Shown: one piece after another, positions 22,800 through 36,500 of the stretch
Numbering within the stretch: the first letter of the stretch is position 1
How the letters are laid out: each line of letters begins with the position of its first letter
Source of the DNA: Apis mellifera
Taxonomy: Eukaryota > Arthropoda > Insecta > Hymenoptera > Apidae
Assembly: GCF_003254395.2 (NCBI RefSeq)
Contig: NC_037639.1
Span: 12,629,037 to 12,693,036 of the forward strand
Direction of reading: 5' to 3'
DNA: 64,000 nucleotides
Made by a program: the position numbers and the translations under genes
The notes under the pieces: generated by a model
Databases searched by the model: none
Told to the model about the DNA's origin: nothing
What the model saw: the letters and a program-made list of their open reading frames with translations, nothing else

Positions 22800-25700
22800 A
22801 AAAGTCTCACTTATTACGGCATGTAACCGGTTCCCGTAACACAATTTCGCGGTTTCAAGATTAAATTAATCTCAACGTTGATTGTGGTGTTTCGCGTTTA
22901 TGAAATGAACTCTCTGCATCGATCGATCTTTTAATAATCGTAATTAAAATTGGAGCTTTGACGTGTAATTTCAATTTCTCTGCGGTTAAACGTAGATACC
23001 TATATATAAATGAAACACGAGTAATGTCGTAACAATTATTTGATTAATATTATAATTAACATTTGATTAATATTATAATTAACATTTATACCGATCGTCC
23101 GTTCCGTATAATTTGTTATTAATATTTCGTATATTTTTGATTGATTAATCTTTTCGTACACGAAGAAATGTAAAAACAGAGAGAAAGTGGTGAATGAAAG
23201 TACGAAGCGCGGCTCGTAGACAATATACACGTAGCGTGTTCTTTTCAAATTCGAGAAGATATTCTGAAGCGCTTGGCAACGAGAGTAACGGTGCAATGAA
23301 CTTTCAGCGCGTTTTATATCGCGTCGTGTCGATAATCGCACGTATCAAGTGTATAATATTGATAATAGTGATAATCTTTTTTACACAACTCGTTTGCACA
23401 AACATCGATACATTATTAGACCAATTAAACCATTCTAAAATTCATCGATCAATTGAATCGTTAATTGAATATCTCGATCGAATAATTTGATTAAGATCCA
23501 TCTTTAAGACGTGGCTCGTTTTTTTCCTTTCCTTTCCTTTCTTTTTTTTTCACTTTTAATACCATCGTTATCGCGATATTCCCTATATTTAATCGAATAA
23601 GTGGATGAAACATCGGTGGGAACTGTTCGATGCTTCAATTTCTTAAGAAACTAGGTCGAAACGATTGCGAAACGAAACGAAGAGCGGAACTCTGTTTCGA
23701 GATTAATAGCGAGATCGTAAAGTCTGCCCTATTTGTCATAATTAGCACCATGAAACAGCCACTTAATTTCCATCCCCCCTCCCTTTCGTGAAAGAACATT
23801 CTCTCTTTTGTATCATTCGCGGTGATGATACAAAAAAAAAAAAGAAATAGAGAAAGAAAGAAAAAACGCGCGTGTATTGTGCGTGGCCATCGTGATGACG
23901 CGAGAACACCCTTCCTCGAACAGGCTACGAACCCGACCAGCAACCCGTGTACAGCTGGTCACGAAGGGGTCGGGAGATTTGTAGTCGTTCCATGATTACA
24001 CACCGCCTCGCCCGGCCGAGGCAGAATCTAATCCAACCAGAGAGTCCGTAGTTGTCTCGATCCCGATAGAGACGAAGGCAATCGAGAAACCTAGAGATAC
24101 AATACCTATGAGAACGAGGACTGCTACTATTACTACTACTATTACTATCCTGAGAGAAATGAGAGCTTCGACCTTCGTTGAATTTTCTCTCGATCTCTCC
24201 ACCGATTCCTTCTTTCTTCGCGTAGAATAGAAATAATAGAAGAGGCGGCGATTTCCTTCCATCCCGAGGATTGCTCCTGCACTGTGTTGGTATCGATCCA
24301 AGTATCGATTTCCGAGATGAACGGGGAGAAATTCGAGAGATAAAAAATTACAGTCACGCAACCCTTTGTAACCATCCCCGGGAAGGCAGGAAAACTCGTT
24401 TCGATCCGACGGTCACTCTCTGCTCAACCATCAGTGACCACCTTTTAACGTCGCTTTAACAGGTTCAGATACCGATCTACCGACGCTGTTCCCTCAGTTG
24501 GAGGGGCACACAGTTTTTCACGCGATGATTCCCGAATCGGAAATTTCGATCGAGGTCCACCACGATTTGGAGAGGAAAGAAAGAAAAACGGAGGAGAGGC
24601 GACAGCTCGGTCGATCGGGATTCCAGGATCGAAGACAGGGAACAACCTGTCTTCAAATCTCGTCCAGTCATCGCGCTAATCCTTATTTAACCCTCCCCCT
24701 CTCTCGGTTTATCTCGGTACGATCGAGCAGCGGGATTAACTTAACCGTTTCGGGCAACAATGGGGCACACGAGAAGAACACCACTTAGCCTACCTACACC
24801 TTCCAACGGTATCTCTCGATCGAGGCCTGGCACCAAGCGGGTACCGAGAATCGGACCTGTAAAGTTGTCAGTCCTCGTGTCCAGATACGTGTCAGCGTAG
24901 GAGCCGTTCTGTAATGGAAATCGAGTAAGGAATGCAATTAGCGGGGAACATCGGGCATACGAAAGCGACAATTAATGGTGACACGCTTGACAAGCCGCCG
25001 GTACTTAGACAATGCGATAATAATGATCGTTATCGGGTGGAATGATCGTTAACACAATATCTTCTCCGTGTACCGTGTCGATGTTGTGTATTAATTAATC
25101 GGTGATATCCGATTGATTCGATTTCATTGTTGCAAACTTCTCTAGTCGAATCTCGTGTTTCATTTTCGTTTGTTTGTTTTTTTTTGAAGAAATCGGTTAT
25201 GGAGATTAAGATCATCGTACGCAACATCCCTCGTAATTATTATTCGTGGTAAAGAAAATCGTCAACGTTTAAATCGTTTCGAGATTAATTAAACTCGAGT
25301 GCGTTGGCTGGAAACGGGGAAACGTGAAAACGTCGCCGTGTTTCAAATGACGGCCCGTTAATGAGGGATTTGCATAACATTAGCCACCCTTCGACGCCGA
25401 ATTAACGTCCCTCTTCGACGGTGACATAATAGAGGGACAATGAGCTTCGACAGTGCGGAGGGTTGCGTTAACCGATGCTATAAAAAATCGTGCCCACTTA
25501 TGCCTATGCTAATTTTATCCGCTGGCGTGACCAATCGGCCCGTTGTATCGGCCAAATGTGCCATCCTCGAGACAACGGTTAATTGGTTAAGGATTGCAAC
25601 GCACAATTGCCGCCAATCAAACCTATTTTCTTTTTTTTTTTATTTCTATAGACCCTATTAATAGATTCGAATAAAGTGAGTTTTAATTCTTACGTTAAAG

Positions 25701-28700
25701 ATTTAATAAGGGAACGGTTGAGTATCAGCTCGAAAATAGCTCGATTTCTTTTCTTTTTTTCTCTCTCTTTCTCCCCATTAAAGTCCTAATTAAAAGTTGA
25801 AAATGGCAATGTTAACTCGGTAGCTGAAAAAAAGTTGTTGGTCCAATTGCGTGTTAAGTTTGAACTGGGGCTGGGTTTGAAAGCATCGACCAGGGGCACG
25901 ATTTTGTTTATTTCTTTCCCGTTTATTTGGTCGTTCGTTTCCCGCGAAAAAAACCAGAGAGGCAATTTAATTAGCTCAGGACCATTCTTGGTGAATTCAT
26001 CTTTCTCGAAAATAAAACCTCAACGTCACGACGCCCATACAATTACGCTTCCCTCCTCGACTTTTGTTTCTTTTTTTCCCACTTTTCCATTCAAAGCTTG
26101 GCCGATAAATTCCCAGATAATAATCACGCCTCTCGACGCCTCGCCCCCACACCGCCTCCATTCCCTTTTCCCTCTTCTTTCGCGAGAAACATCGAGTTCC
26201 TTGAAAAAAAATCTCGTCGATGTTGTCCATCCGAGTGTTCACCTCGTGGTGGAAGAAACGAGATAAAATCGTTGCGGTTCAAAAGCGCGTTCGAGTGGAA
26301 GTGCGCGAAACATGCGACGGACGTATCTGAACTTGGAGATTTGATTAAACTTTAAATTCGATTTTTGATCCATTTCATCCGGCTCTCGTCACGGTTCTGC
26401 GAATTTTTCTTTGTTCGAAACGTGTGGCGTGGATTTTCTGCAAATTTTCTTTTTTACCTCCAACATCGATCGTTACGTTTATTCCAAATTTTTGGAAAAA
26501 AACAATCACGTAAATAAACAACAATGGTTCACTATTCTATGTTCGTTCATTAGCCTCGCATTTCCTTTGTATTCGTATTTTAATCACCGATAACTGAAAC
26601 GTTTCTCGTATCCCGTTTATTAATCGCGCTGCAAGACAGTATTATATCGCCGGCTATTCGTTTCCCGCAAAGAGGACAAAGCACGCGTGATTTACAGCAC
26701 GATGCAAGTTCCGATTCGTGCGATTATTTCGACGGACAAGTTTCGAAATGGTGGCGACGATCGATAATTTCGCGGTCCGTCGCTTGTAAATTGTTTTTCC
26801 CGCCAAATTCCCCCCCGTGTATCGCCAAACTTTTTTGATTTCCTCGGGGAACGAACGCGCACCATTTCCATCCAGTTGAAGAAAGTATGTCGGTGAAAAT
26901 GGAAAATTTGAATACAAGATAAGTTTACGATGTAGAGCGAAGAAAACGATACAAGTTTGCTTAAAAACTCGCACGGATGTCAGAAATTTGTAAGCATTAT
27001 TCAGACTTTTTCCTTCGTCTCTTAATTTTCGTAGTATCAGAATCACAAGCAAAAATTTAACAATTTCCTCTTAACATTCGTTTCTGTTATCATCGTTTAG
27101 GGGTTATTTGGCGTGGTGTCGCGTATACATGCCGCCTCCTCATAACCCCACTGTTTATCGTAGATTGCTTTGCTCCTGATAACTTATCGCGCAGCTAAGA
27201 CGGGAGGAGGCCCGGGTCTAGCGGCGAAACGATGGTCGATCGACCTATTTCCTTCGGCTCGTGGGGTCGGAAGGTTGTCTCGCAAGGTCGCGCGCCTTTC
27301 CACCGAATTCAACTTAAAGAAAACGTTGTTCGAGACCTCCTTAAATCACCTTTCATTTTGGATCATACAATATCGTGATGTACAATATTTCAAGTTTTCA
27401 ATTTCTATTTTTTTTTTATATATCGACTTATCAATAGAACAAATTTTCGATCGACAGGTTTTTTCGAAGGTTTTTTCACTCTGGCCAAAAGCAACGAGAG
27501 AGAATTTCACGTACGACGATGCTATTTGTTGCGAACCAAGTCTTTCCCATCTGTGGAACAGTGGAACAATGGAACAATGGCGGAAAGAGAAAAGGGTCTG
27601 ATTTCCTCGAGGCACATTCTTATTTACGCGGTTAATTTAATACGACAAAGAGGGAGTTTGTATAACGTGTCCTTCCATTCTTCGAAATTACTTGGAAAGG
27701 CAGGGTCTGGTCGAATCGATACGAGATCGCGGCGAGTACGTGTGCGTGTCTGGGCCAGGTAGCCCCAGCTGGAATTTCGCGGCATCGACGATTCATCGCG
27801 ATTCTTCCGCATCGCGTGCGAGTGGATCACTCGTGAATCGCTTAAGTTAAATGCCGCCGTATGAATTAACGACGAGCCTCGGGTCTCCTCGATTTTCTTT
27901 TCAAAGCGAGCCACTCCAAGTCAACGAGTCCACTTAATTAACGGTCGCCCCCCTTCCTCACTCCACGTCTTTTTAACAGCATTGTTACATGTGACGTGTG
28001 TTTACGGATGGGGGTACACCGCGTTCGAGGGTTCGATTCCGACGATTCGACCTGGCAAGTGAACCGTTAAAGCCCGAGTGCCTTTCGTTCTCTCTCTCTC
28101 TCTTTTATGCAAACGAGACCGAATATGCATCGAGCCAATTCACCTTCACCGTGCACGAGCATTCTCGAGTTTAATCGATGTCGAGACGTTCCGCCAAGAA
28201 TTGCTCCACGATATAGCGAATTGTTCGTTCGTTCGAATCATTTCGTAATACGGGCAGTTTAATTTTTGTGTCGAGACGAAAATGGAAGTCGAAGATGAAA
28301 ACTGACGCGAGAAAAAATTCTGATATCGACTCTACTTCTTTTTCACCGTGGCCGCTTTCTAAACGTCTCGTTAAATCGATGCGGATTGATACGAATCGAA
28401 AGATATGATATCCGATGGATCAATTCGGTTCGATCCCCCAGAGAGATACTTTTATCCCTCTCGTGGATCGTTTTAATTTAGTTTGTTTAATCTTCTCGGA
28501 ATACGGAAATGAAATTTTACAGACACGTTTATCTTGCATTATCCGATAAATATTTAAACGATAATTTTTCTTGATTACGTCGAAAGAAACGTAGAATATC
28601 TCGTACACATTTTTCTTCTATTACGAATTGTAACAATGATGATTTATGAATACTACAGATATTCGAGTATAAATATAGCGCAAAAGGGACGATCTCTTAC

Positions 28701-31700
28701 TAGTATTTTCTATGATATTTCCCTCCCTCGTGAAATTAAAAGTATATACTTGTACAATAAATGTTAAAATATATTTCTCAGGCAAGCCCCTCATCCTTTG
28801 ACTGCTTCTCCATTCCATTATAACGAGAAAATTAAACTTTTAACCTTATGCTATATGATATTTTTGTCCCGAGTATCTTTTATGCACAATCGAATTGAGA
28901 GAAAATTGTGAGAAAAAAAAAAGAAAATTCCTCCGACGATGGATCGCATAACGAACTTTCCAAGACGCCAAAAATTATACAAAATTTAATTCATCAGGGT
29001 CGTAACTTTTTTAACTTGGCGTCTCTTTCGAACGACAACCCTCTCCGAAATGCAGTTAAAACGTGGCTTCTTGAGTACAGGCGTATAACCCAATAAAAGC
29101 GACGAGAGGGTCAGCTTTTCCATGCCAGCCAACATGTCACGGGAGTTCTCAGGTTCACGCCCGTAGATATTTGACGTCGACCCTTTCGAGAGATCCTTCC
29201 TTCGTATTTACATTTCCATGTCGTCGTGGTGTGTACAAGGTTACCCGATTGGCCGCGTTAAACGGATTAAAGGGGGGCGTACGTACGACCAACCTTTTCT
29301 CATTTCGACTCGTGCACCGCCGATTCCGCCCTGTCACCACAGTGGTACACGCGTGTGTGGAGGATACGACGGGGTTTTACGTGTCGTTACGCTCAACTAC
29401 ACTTTCCTCCAGGCTGCGACCAACCATCCATCCATTCGTGAGTGCACACGGGATTGAACAACGTGTTTCCTCCTCCTTTTCGAGGTCACGGATTAAGCGG
29501 TTTTTTCAAAAAGAATTACAAATATAGAAACGTGAGATTTGGAAAGGCTCGATTTAAAAGTGGAGGATTTGTCCATCCATTTTGTCTTCTCTCGAAAAGG
29601 ACGAGAAACCGTTTCGTCTTTGTACGTTTGTACATTTTGCGATCCTTGTCTAACGCGATAGCGTGGATCACAAAGCGTCGAAGATTTCGCGGCGGATAGG
29701 AAACGATTGGTCAATTTTCGAGAGTCAACCGCAGAGGGAAGCTTTTCCTCTCTTTTAAGGAGGAAGGAAAAGGAGAGCGGCGAGAAGGGATTGGCAGTTG
29801 GAGAGATTGCACGTCTGTTGCTGGATTATTTTTAAAAAAGGGGAAAGGAAAATACATATACCGTCGTTTGAGAAACGGATGATTCACTCTACCTGTAATT
29901 TCATCGATTAATATTTTACATTGGACGGGAATAATCATCGTTTCGAACATTTCGCTACGAGCGTGTTTCGATGTCAAATTGAAAAATTCGTTATTAAGAA
30001 GCAACTGTCGGCGAGGAAAAATGGCGGAGGAACACGCGAGTACACGTGTTCCGCATTGAAGCGTTTGAAACATTTACGAGTTCCCGTTCTTAATTGGATA
30101 GAGAAATGATAAATCGAGAGAAAGAGATTAAAAAATCGGTAGAGCTCGATTTCGCGAACGGAAAGAGAAATATATATATACCTATAAAAATTCGATAGAA
30201 GATTTGTAAAAAAAATTTGATATTTCAACGATATTATTCGGTTGTGCGCAAACAACTGCTCGATCTCGCGGAGAAATCGAGGAACGATCGTTTAATGGGT
30301 CGTTTAAACGAGCGGCCATTGTGCGAAGCGGTTCATTCGCTCGGGTAAACACAGATCAAAGTTATGATGCGCAGCTCGTTCCAGCCCGTCGATTATCATT
30401 TTTTTTCTTTTCCTCCATAAGGAGCGAAATGAAACGCCCGTACGAGCCTAAGTAAACGAAATCGAAACTGTAGCCTGCGACTCGTTAATAATAAGGCCGT
30501 TGCATTTTACCACGCTCGCTTTCCTATATCTTCCTATTCTCTTTCCATTGCTCTTTTATCGCGTCGTAAAAGATATTACTTTTTATAAGCATAATACATT
30601 AAACTATAATTTTAAACACCTCGTTATACACGCGATCTTCGATTAAATGTAATATGCACGCGTATCCAAACGTGTACGTAACTTAAAAAAAAAGAAAAAA
30701 AGAAAGAAAATTGTAAATAAGCGCAAGCAAGAGATATTAAAATCGATACGGCAATATTTCAAATATCGTTTAACGGCCTTTACAGTCCGATCTAATATTC
30801 GAAGCGGAGGGGTTGTAATAATTCGCCGTTCGATAAACACACAAATAACGCGGATGATCCGTGACCTGATATTATAAGGCATAAAGGGCCTCGAGTAAAC
30901 TCGAGGTACAACTGCGATGAGTGAAAAGTAACCGACTGCGAGATACACACACGTTTCTTTCACGTTTGTGTACGTATCGCTGGCAAAAATTGTGGACGCG
31001 CGTTTGATCGAGAAGACACGACCCATTATGCGCCGATAATGCCACGGCAGCATGGTCGAAACCCGGGGCCCGTGGGTGCTCCCCATTGTTACCCATCCAC
31101 GATGGATACCCTTGGCTGTGTACAGAAGTGCTTAATGCAATAATACACTATAAAGATACCATCGGGAACTCGATGGCCCGTGTTCTTTGCTGCACACCCT
31201 GACCTCTCCCCTCACCCTCCCCTCCTTCCAACCAGATTTTCCTTTCCTATACGGGGAACGGTGAAACTAATAAGCGACTGAAACACTTGTATTCTCTCGT
31301 CATCTCGACTCTCGATCTCGTCGGTAATTGCTCGAATCAATCGTGTCTCACACCGTAAGAATAGAGCCTAACTGGATGAAATTATTTTTTTCCAATTTTA
31401 TATCAAGGAGATTTAATTTTTCTTTTTATAGAAACAGTACTATCTTTTATATTATGGCTATATAATCTGTTAAGTGATGAGTGTTTTGAATCTTGGTGAA
31501 AAGTAATTTTATAAGTATAGTTTTGCATAGGAACATATAAAAAATCATTGACAGATCATTACATTTGTGAATCTCTAACATGAAGTAATTACTTGATTTT
31601 AAGATTCAAATTCCAAAAAAAAAAAGGAAGAAAGAAGAAGAAAAAAATAATTTGTAACGATTTAAATTAAAATAGATGTTTGGATATGTCCATTTTAAAA

Positions 31701-33080
31701 TCGAAATTTAAATGCTTTTTAATAAATTTGCAGAATATTTCTCAGAACTATTGAAACGTGACCGATCAATTAATTCTCTCCCTATATATTTTATTTAATA
31801 TTTTAAAACAGCTTTAACGTACCTTTATCATACATCGGAACGATTATTTCTTTTTTTGTGAATTTGAAAACGAATTTTGTCTTTTAACTACATTGTTCGC
31901 TCGAGTCTATTAATAATGAAATCCGTGACACTGATATTACGGCAAAAGAATCGATCAAAGGGGTAAGAGGGTTAATTTGTTTTTTCGCGTGTTCATTAGA
32001 GGCGAGATGGATCGAAAGTGGAGAGGGGAGGGGGGGAGGGGGATTTATCGTTTCATATATGCCAGATCACCGATCTCGAGGAACACACGTTCCGTGACCG
32101 AGCCGATCTGGCACGTCAAGCTATTTGCCGCATCATGTTCACGATTTCACGAGCGTACGAATAATTAAGTGGGTCAGGTCAGCTGCCACTTCGCCTATGA
32201 AAGTCGTAAAACCCAAAGGAGCCCAACGGGTTCTAATTCTAGGTTTACGAGGTTGCACACAGGTGCTCAATGGGATTAAATTTAATCGAGATACAGATTT
32301 ATCGGGCTATAATGGAATATCGATGATGTTTACCGGTGAGTTATCGCGCCTGTTTAAAGGGGGGAGGGAGAGACAATGAACGTTACTGTAATCGGGCAAC
32401 AACGATCTCGGTTTATCAAATATTTAACCTTCCGTTTCTTATTGCGAGCACATTACTCGAAAATGGATAGTAATTGATTCTCGATTCGTGTTAAATGGGT
32501 TTAAGGGTTAAGCAAGTTGAAAAGGAGGATTGAACGACGAGGTTTTTTTTTTTTTATATCCATTGGATAATATATTTTAAGTTTTTCCAAGAGAGTTGCG
32601 TCGGTCACGCTGATGAAAAAAAGAAAGAAAAAAAAGAAGGAACGAAGAGGGTTAGAGCGCGTATAACAGGGCGACCAGGTAAATTACGTCACACCCCGCG
32701 GTGTTCAGGTATCCACCAGGTGTCACCAGCCACTACCCAGTCAGCGAAACCATTAACCATTCGAATTCTTCTCCTCGAAAAACCTCTGTTCGACGAACGC
32801 CCCCAAAACTCTTGGCCCTATGTTTTGCCACTGTGCGAGAGTGCAAAGTCGTTCCGTTCGTTCGTTCGTTCCCGACAATTCAGCTTTGTCGGTGGCCGCG
32901 ATGTCTCGTTGCTTTTCTGACAAATTGGGGAGACGAGGGTAGCCTCGTAACACGGTTTCAAAACAAATTTGTCCGCGCAGGGTCATTGATGGATCGTGTT
33001 TCCTCCCAATTTCTCCATTTTGATTCTCCACCCCCCTCCCTTACGAAGAACGTCCACCGATTAATCGCGCCATCTCTTTC
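22800..33080. other. Intergenic region between tRNA-Pro and the mitochondrial fragment
   Basis: No gene is supported. It contains a perfect 23-bp tandem duplication (23038-23083), a TAC-rich microsatellite (24121-24147) and a 300-base CpG-free AT-rich block (31356-31657). Some non-repetitive, mixed-composition stretches (25370-25620 and 32100-32340) look like possible regulatory elements. A 62-codon frame at 28908-29096 has ordinary amino-acid composition but no recognisable family. Confidence 0.45.
23038..23083. repeat. Perfect 23-bp tandem duplication
   Basis: Two identical, adjacent 23-base AT-rich units; probably replication slippage. Confidence 0.9.
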
Positions 33081-33154
33081 TTCTTAATAATTATTTAATT
33101 AATTCTTCTTAACATTTATCTTAATAAATTTTAATAATATTAATAAATATATAA

Positions 33155-33418
33155 TTAATAAATTAAATCTATAACTCTTAATTTCTGATGACCAAGTTCA
33201 TAATTTATTCTAACCAATAATGGTAAACCTAAAACTAATTCACAAACAGAAAACACTAAAAAAATTAAAAATAATCACCTATTAATCTCACATTCAATAA
33301 TATAAAATAATACAGTAATTACTAAAAATTCTATTAAAATTAAAAAACTCAAAAAATTTACATTATAGTATCATAAAAATATAAAAAATAATAATATTAT
33401 TATAAATAATAATTTAAT
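33155..33418 (-). pseudogene. ND4L: Mitochondrial ND4L copy, open under the invertebrate mitochondrial code
   Basis: On the minus strand an ATT-started frame runs 87 codons to a TAA at 33155-33157. It ends with the conserved ND4L pattern SVCE..LGL..LV.M followed by a His- and Gln-containing tail, and an MEFLV segment lies in the middle; both belong to NADH dehydrogenase subunit 4L, a hydrophobic complex I subunit. Two TGA codons (16 and 48) are Trp in mitochondria but stops in the nucleus, so the copy cannot be expressed as such here. An AGG codon (47), rare in arthropod mitochondria, and a Pro at codon 66 where Ser is usual may be changes since transfer. The match is by family pattern, not by alignment. 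Confidence 0.85.
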
Positions 33419-33433
33419 AAATCCTAATCAAAA

Positions 33434-33504
33434 AGCTAAATAGTTTAAACTTAAAGCATTAATTTTGTAAATTAAAATTATATATAATTATAATATTTTA
33501 GCTA
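33434..33504 (+). pseudogene. trnT: Mitochondrial tRNA-Thr copy
   Basis: The acceptor arms AGCTAAA and TTTAGCT pair fully. The D stem pairs 33443-33446 with 33454-33457 including one G-T pair. The anticodon stem TTAAT/ATTAA closes the loop TTTGTAA with anticodon TGT (33466-33468). Its place beside ND4L on the opposite strand is the standard insect order. Being AT-rich and lacking nuclear A and B boxes, it is not expected to be transcribed in the nucleus. Confidence 0.85.
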
Positions 33505-36500
33505 AATTTATACTCTTCTAGAGAAGATCCAAAGATCCTTTTTCTAGTAATTTCAAAATTTTAAATTCAAATTATCCCAGATGATATTCCTTACTTTCTA
33601 TATCACTTCCTTTTTAAAAATCTCAAGGAAAAGATCCAGTGAAATGGAAATTGATTATCGACGAACTGGCGAGTCAGTTTCGCTCCACTCGAAGATCTTT
33701 TTCTCGTGTATTTACACGGCGCGAAAGAAAAGGTTGCGTAGGATGTCGAGGCCGAGGCGAAGAAAGGGCTTTTGCGGCAGCTGCGAGGCTCGTTGCACGC
33801 CGATTTCCGACCAGAAGAGGAGACGATTCGTCGAGAGTGTTCATCGATTTGGAGAGACTCCGTTTAAATTTGATACGCCGGATTTGGGGAGAGATCGAAG
33901 AACGCGGTATAGATCGAGGAGCATTTCACGCCTCTCGAGGATATACTGCCGCCTCTTTCTCCGTTCGATCATCTACTCTTGGAACCGAGGGAATCGGGAG
34001 AATACACGCGTGCTGCGGGAAGGAAACGGGCAGAGAGGAGGGTTGGAAATCGGTGAATGAGCGCTCGAGTGTCCTCCGCCGTTCCGTCGATTTTGCGGAG
34101 AACGCGTGAAACCGGGAGAAATTCATCGCAGATGCGCCTATTCTTCCTCTCCCTCCGATTTTTTTACCTCGATCCATCCTCGTCTCGCGACTCTTCTTGA
34201 TAGAATTTCGATAATGGCGCAAACGCGTATCAGATATCGCGTAGAGTAGCGCGATCGATATTTAAATTGTTCGTTCAAAAAATAAAATAAGAAATAAAAT
34301 ATATATTACTCGATATATTTCAACCGAATCGTTCGTTGTTCGCTCGTTTCACTTTTTGCTGGGGAAAATTTTAACGATTCAAGTTTAAGAAATAAAGTTA
34401 CTTTAACTAGAGGTACTTTGAATATAATTTATTATCGAATAATCGCAATTAATTGCGAGCGCCGAAACGAGTAAATTTTATTCGAGCATTTTAAAATTAT
34501 TACACGAAAGCAAGTAACTTGTTCAAAATTTTAACCAATTAATTTTTTCCATTAGTGGCCAATTTCGAGAATCGTTCTTCGTGTTTGCGAATTATTCACA
34601 GAATATGGGCAAGTAAATTTCTCTTTTCTCTTCTTCGAGAGTTTGATCCATCGGTGATCTAATACCTTTCCCAACGATGGAAGTAATATCCTATCTATTC
34701 GATTCGTTGTCTTTTCATTTTACCGATCGATCTAATCGAATTCATCTTCTTAAATAACCCAAATTCCATCTTCTTCGTCTCTCTTTTACTTTTATTCTTA
34801 TGGTTAATCGAAATAAATTTCACGAACGAGATTATTAGAGATTCAGTACGTAGATTTAACGCACTGGGTTGGATCAACGACCTTTTAACGCGGGTCACTC
34901 GCGGAGGAAATAATTAAGGAAACGACGATCGTGAGATCATTTCGGTTGAATTATCGCGGATATCGGAAAATTCAAAGCGAGCTCGACTCGTTCGTTCGCG
35001 GTCCATGAAACAAAATATTGGCGCGCCAGGGAAAAGGTTAAAGGCACGTTAAAGCGGATAATATACCGTTCCCCGTTCTATTTCTTGTCGATTAACGTCC
35101 GTAATTTCCGCTTTATCGCGATCGTGTCCTTATCAAAAATATTCTTTAACGCGATATGCCACGAAGCGTATTAAAGCTTCAATTCTGTTCGAGGTAACAG
35201 CTCGAATTCTTCTAACAATTATGAAGAAGTTTTTTTTTTTTTAATACGATTTGCAAGAAATGTATCTTTTAACTTCTTTAAAAATTAATTTTTTTACAAT
35301 CGTATTATAAAAATTATAAAAACCGAGTTGGTCAAAGACCAAGACTTTATTAAATTGTATTCTTTTTGACTTTGCATACGCGTCGTCTGGTTTATTTTTT
35401 TATCGATACCGAGTAGTTTTCCAATTTTCCCGATTTCTTTTCTACGTTGAGATAAAGACTGCAAAGGGAATTGATATCCACGCTTCTTATTCTTTGTCCT
35501 CTTCGATTATTATTTCTTTCTGTTTGAAAAATTTAATTCTTTTCGAGTGGAATCTAAAGAAGAGAATTAAAAATAGAATCGTAAAACATCGAAACGGGAA
35601 AAAAATAACAACAAATTTACGGAATTCTTCGAGTTTTTCTAAAATAAAATTTGATCCTGCTTTTATCCATTATTCCGTCATTTGAAAGAGAGTATCATTC
35701 AGCAAATCCTTCAACGATCGAGAAGACAACTCGAGCGCGAACAAAAGAAGAAAGTTTCTCTTCCGATAAACATTTTTATTGGAAAGTGGCACAATCGACG
35801 GTGGAGAAGATGCCAGACGATCGCAATATCGCGTACCGTATTGAATAAAGATAGGTCAGTATTAACAACTAACCGGGGGAAGCGATCGTGACTTTATTAC
35901 GATTCAATTCGCCACGAAGACGCGAAAGAAAATACGTTCCCCCGAGTTGCCATTTGTCTGTTGGCACTTCAACAATCTGATCGACGACAAAAGGATTTAT
36001 TTCTCTTTCACGGGAACTGCTTATAGACCGCTCTTTGCAAAATCGATTCCTCGCCCCAGACTTCGAGAAAATTCCACACCTTTCCATTCGAAAAGCTCCC
36101 GAGGATTTAGCTCTTCTGTTCGAAATCCTCCGTTTGTATCGATAATTGATAACGACTCGAAACCGTTTCCTTTTATTTTCCAAACCACGTTTTTTAAACG
36201 AAATCAATAATATCTCTCTAAAAAAATATCTCAAATTCGAATTACTCGAAATTGAATTATACTCGATCCTATACGAATATTTCCTCTATGTTTCTTCTAA
36301 TTCGAGATCGCGTAGGCGTGCAACAACTGGGCCACGATAAATTCAACTTAATTCCATAATTCCGATAATTCGGGCTTGTATCGTTAGCAACCGTGGATCG
36401 ATCGAGTTAAATTTCCAAATACACGATCCTCTTCGATTCGATCCCTTCTGTATACAGGATTCGAGCCGAGAGGAGGATCTGTTGGCGTAGCAACCGCGTT

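Larger units (their letters stand above)
33090..33510. other. Nuclear copy of mitochondrial DNA (NUMT)
   Basis: This AT-rich segment with almost no CpG matches the insect mitochondrial order ND4 - ND4L (minus), tRNA-Thr (plus). The ND4L reading and the tRNA cloverleaf are both complete. The left edge is unsure: DNA left of ND4L could be the start of ND4. The right edge falls just past the tRNA, where a tRNA-Pro would be expected but is not seen. Bees are known for many such insertions. An assembly join to real mitochondrial reads is the main alternative. Confidence 0.85.

Noticed and set aside
28025..28045. GGTTCGATTCC, a perfect tRNA B-box word
   Set aside because: The flanks do not form a T stem and no acceptor or anticodon arm can be paired around it.
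28908..29096. 62-codon frame with ordinary protein composition
   Set aside because: Too short and without a family, splice context or partner to support it as a gene.
33581..34109. Two overlapping plus-strand frames of about 155 codons
   Set aside because: Both are Arg-rich, neither has a recognisable domain or a clear ATG near its start, and two frames open at once suggests low stop density rather than coding.
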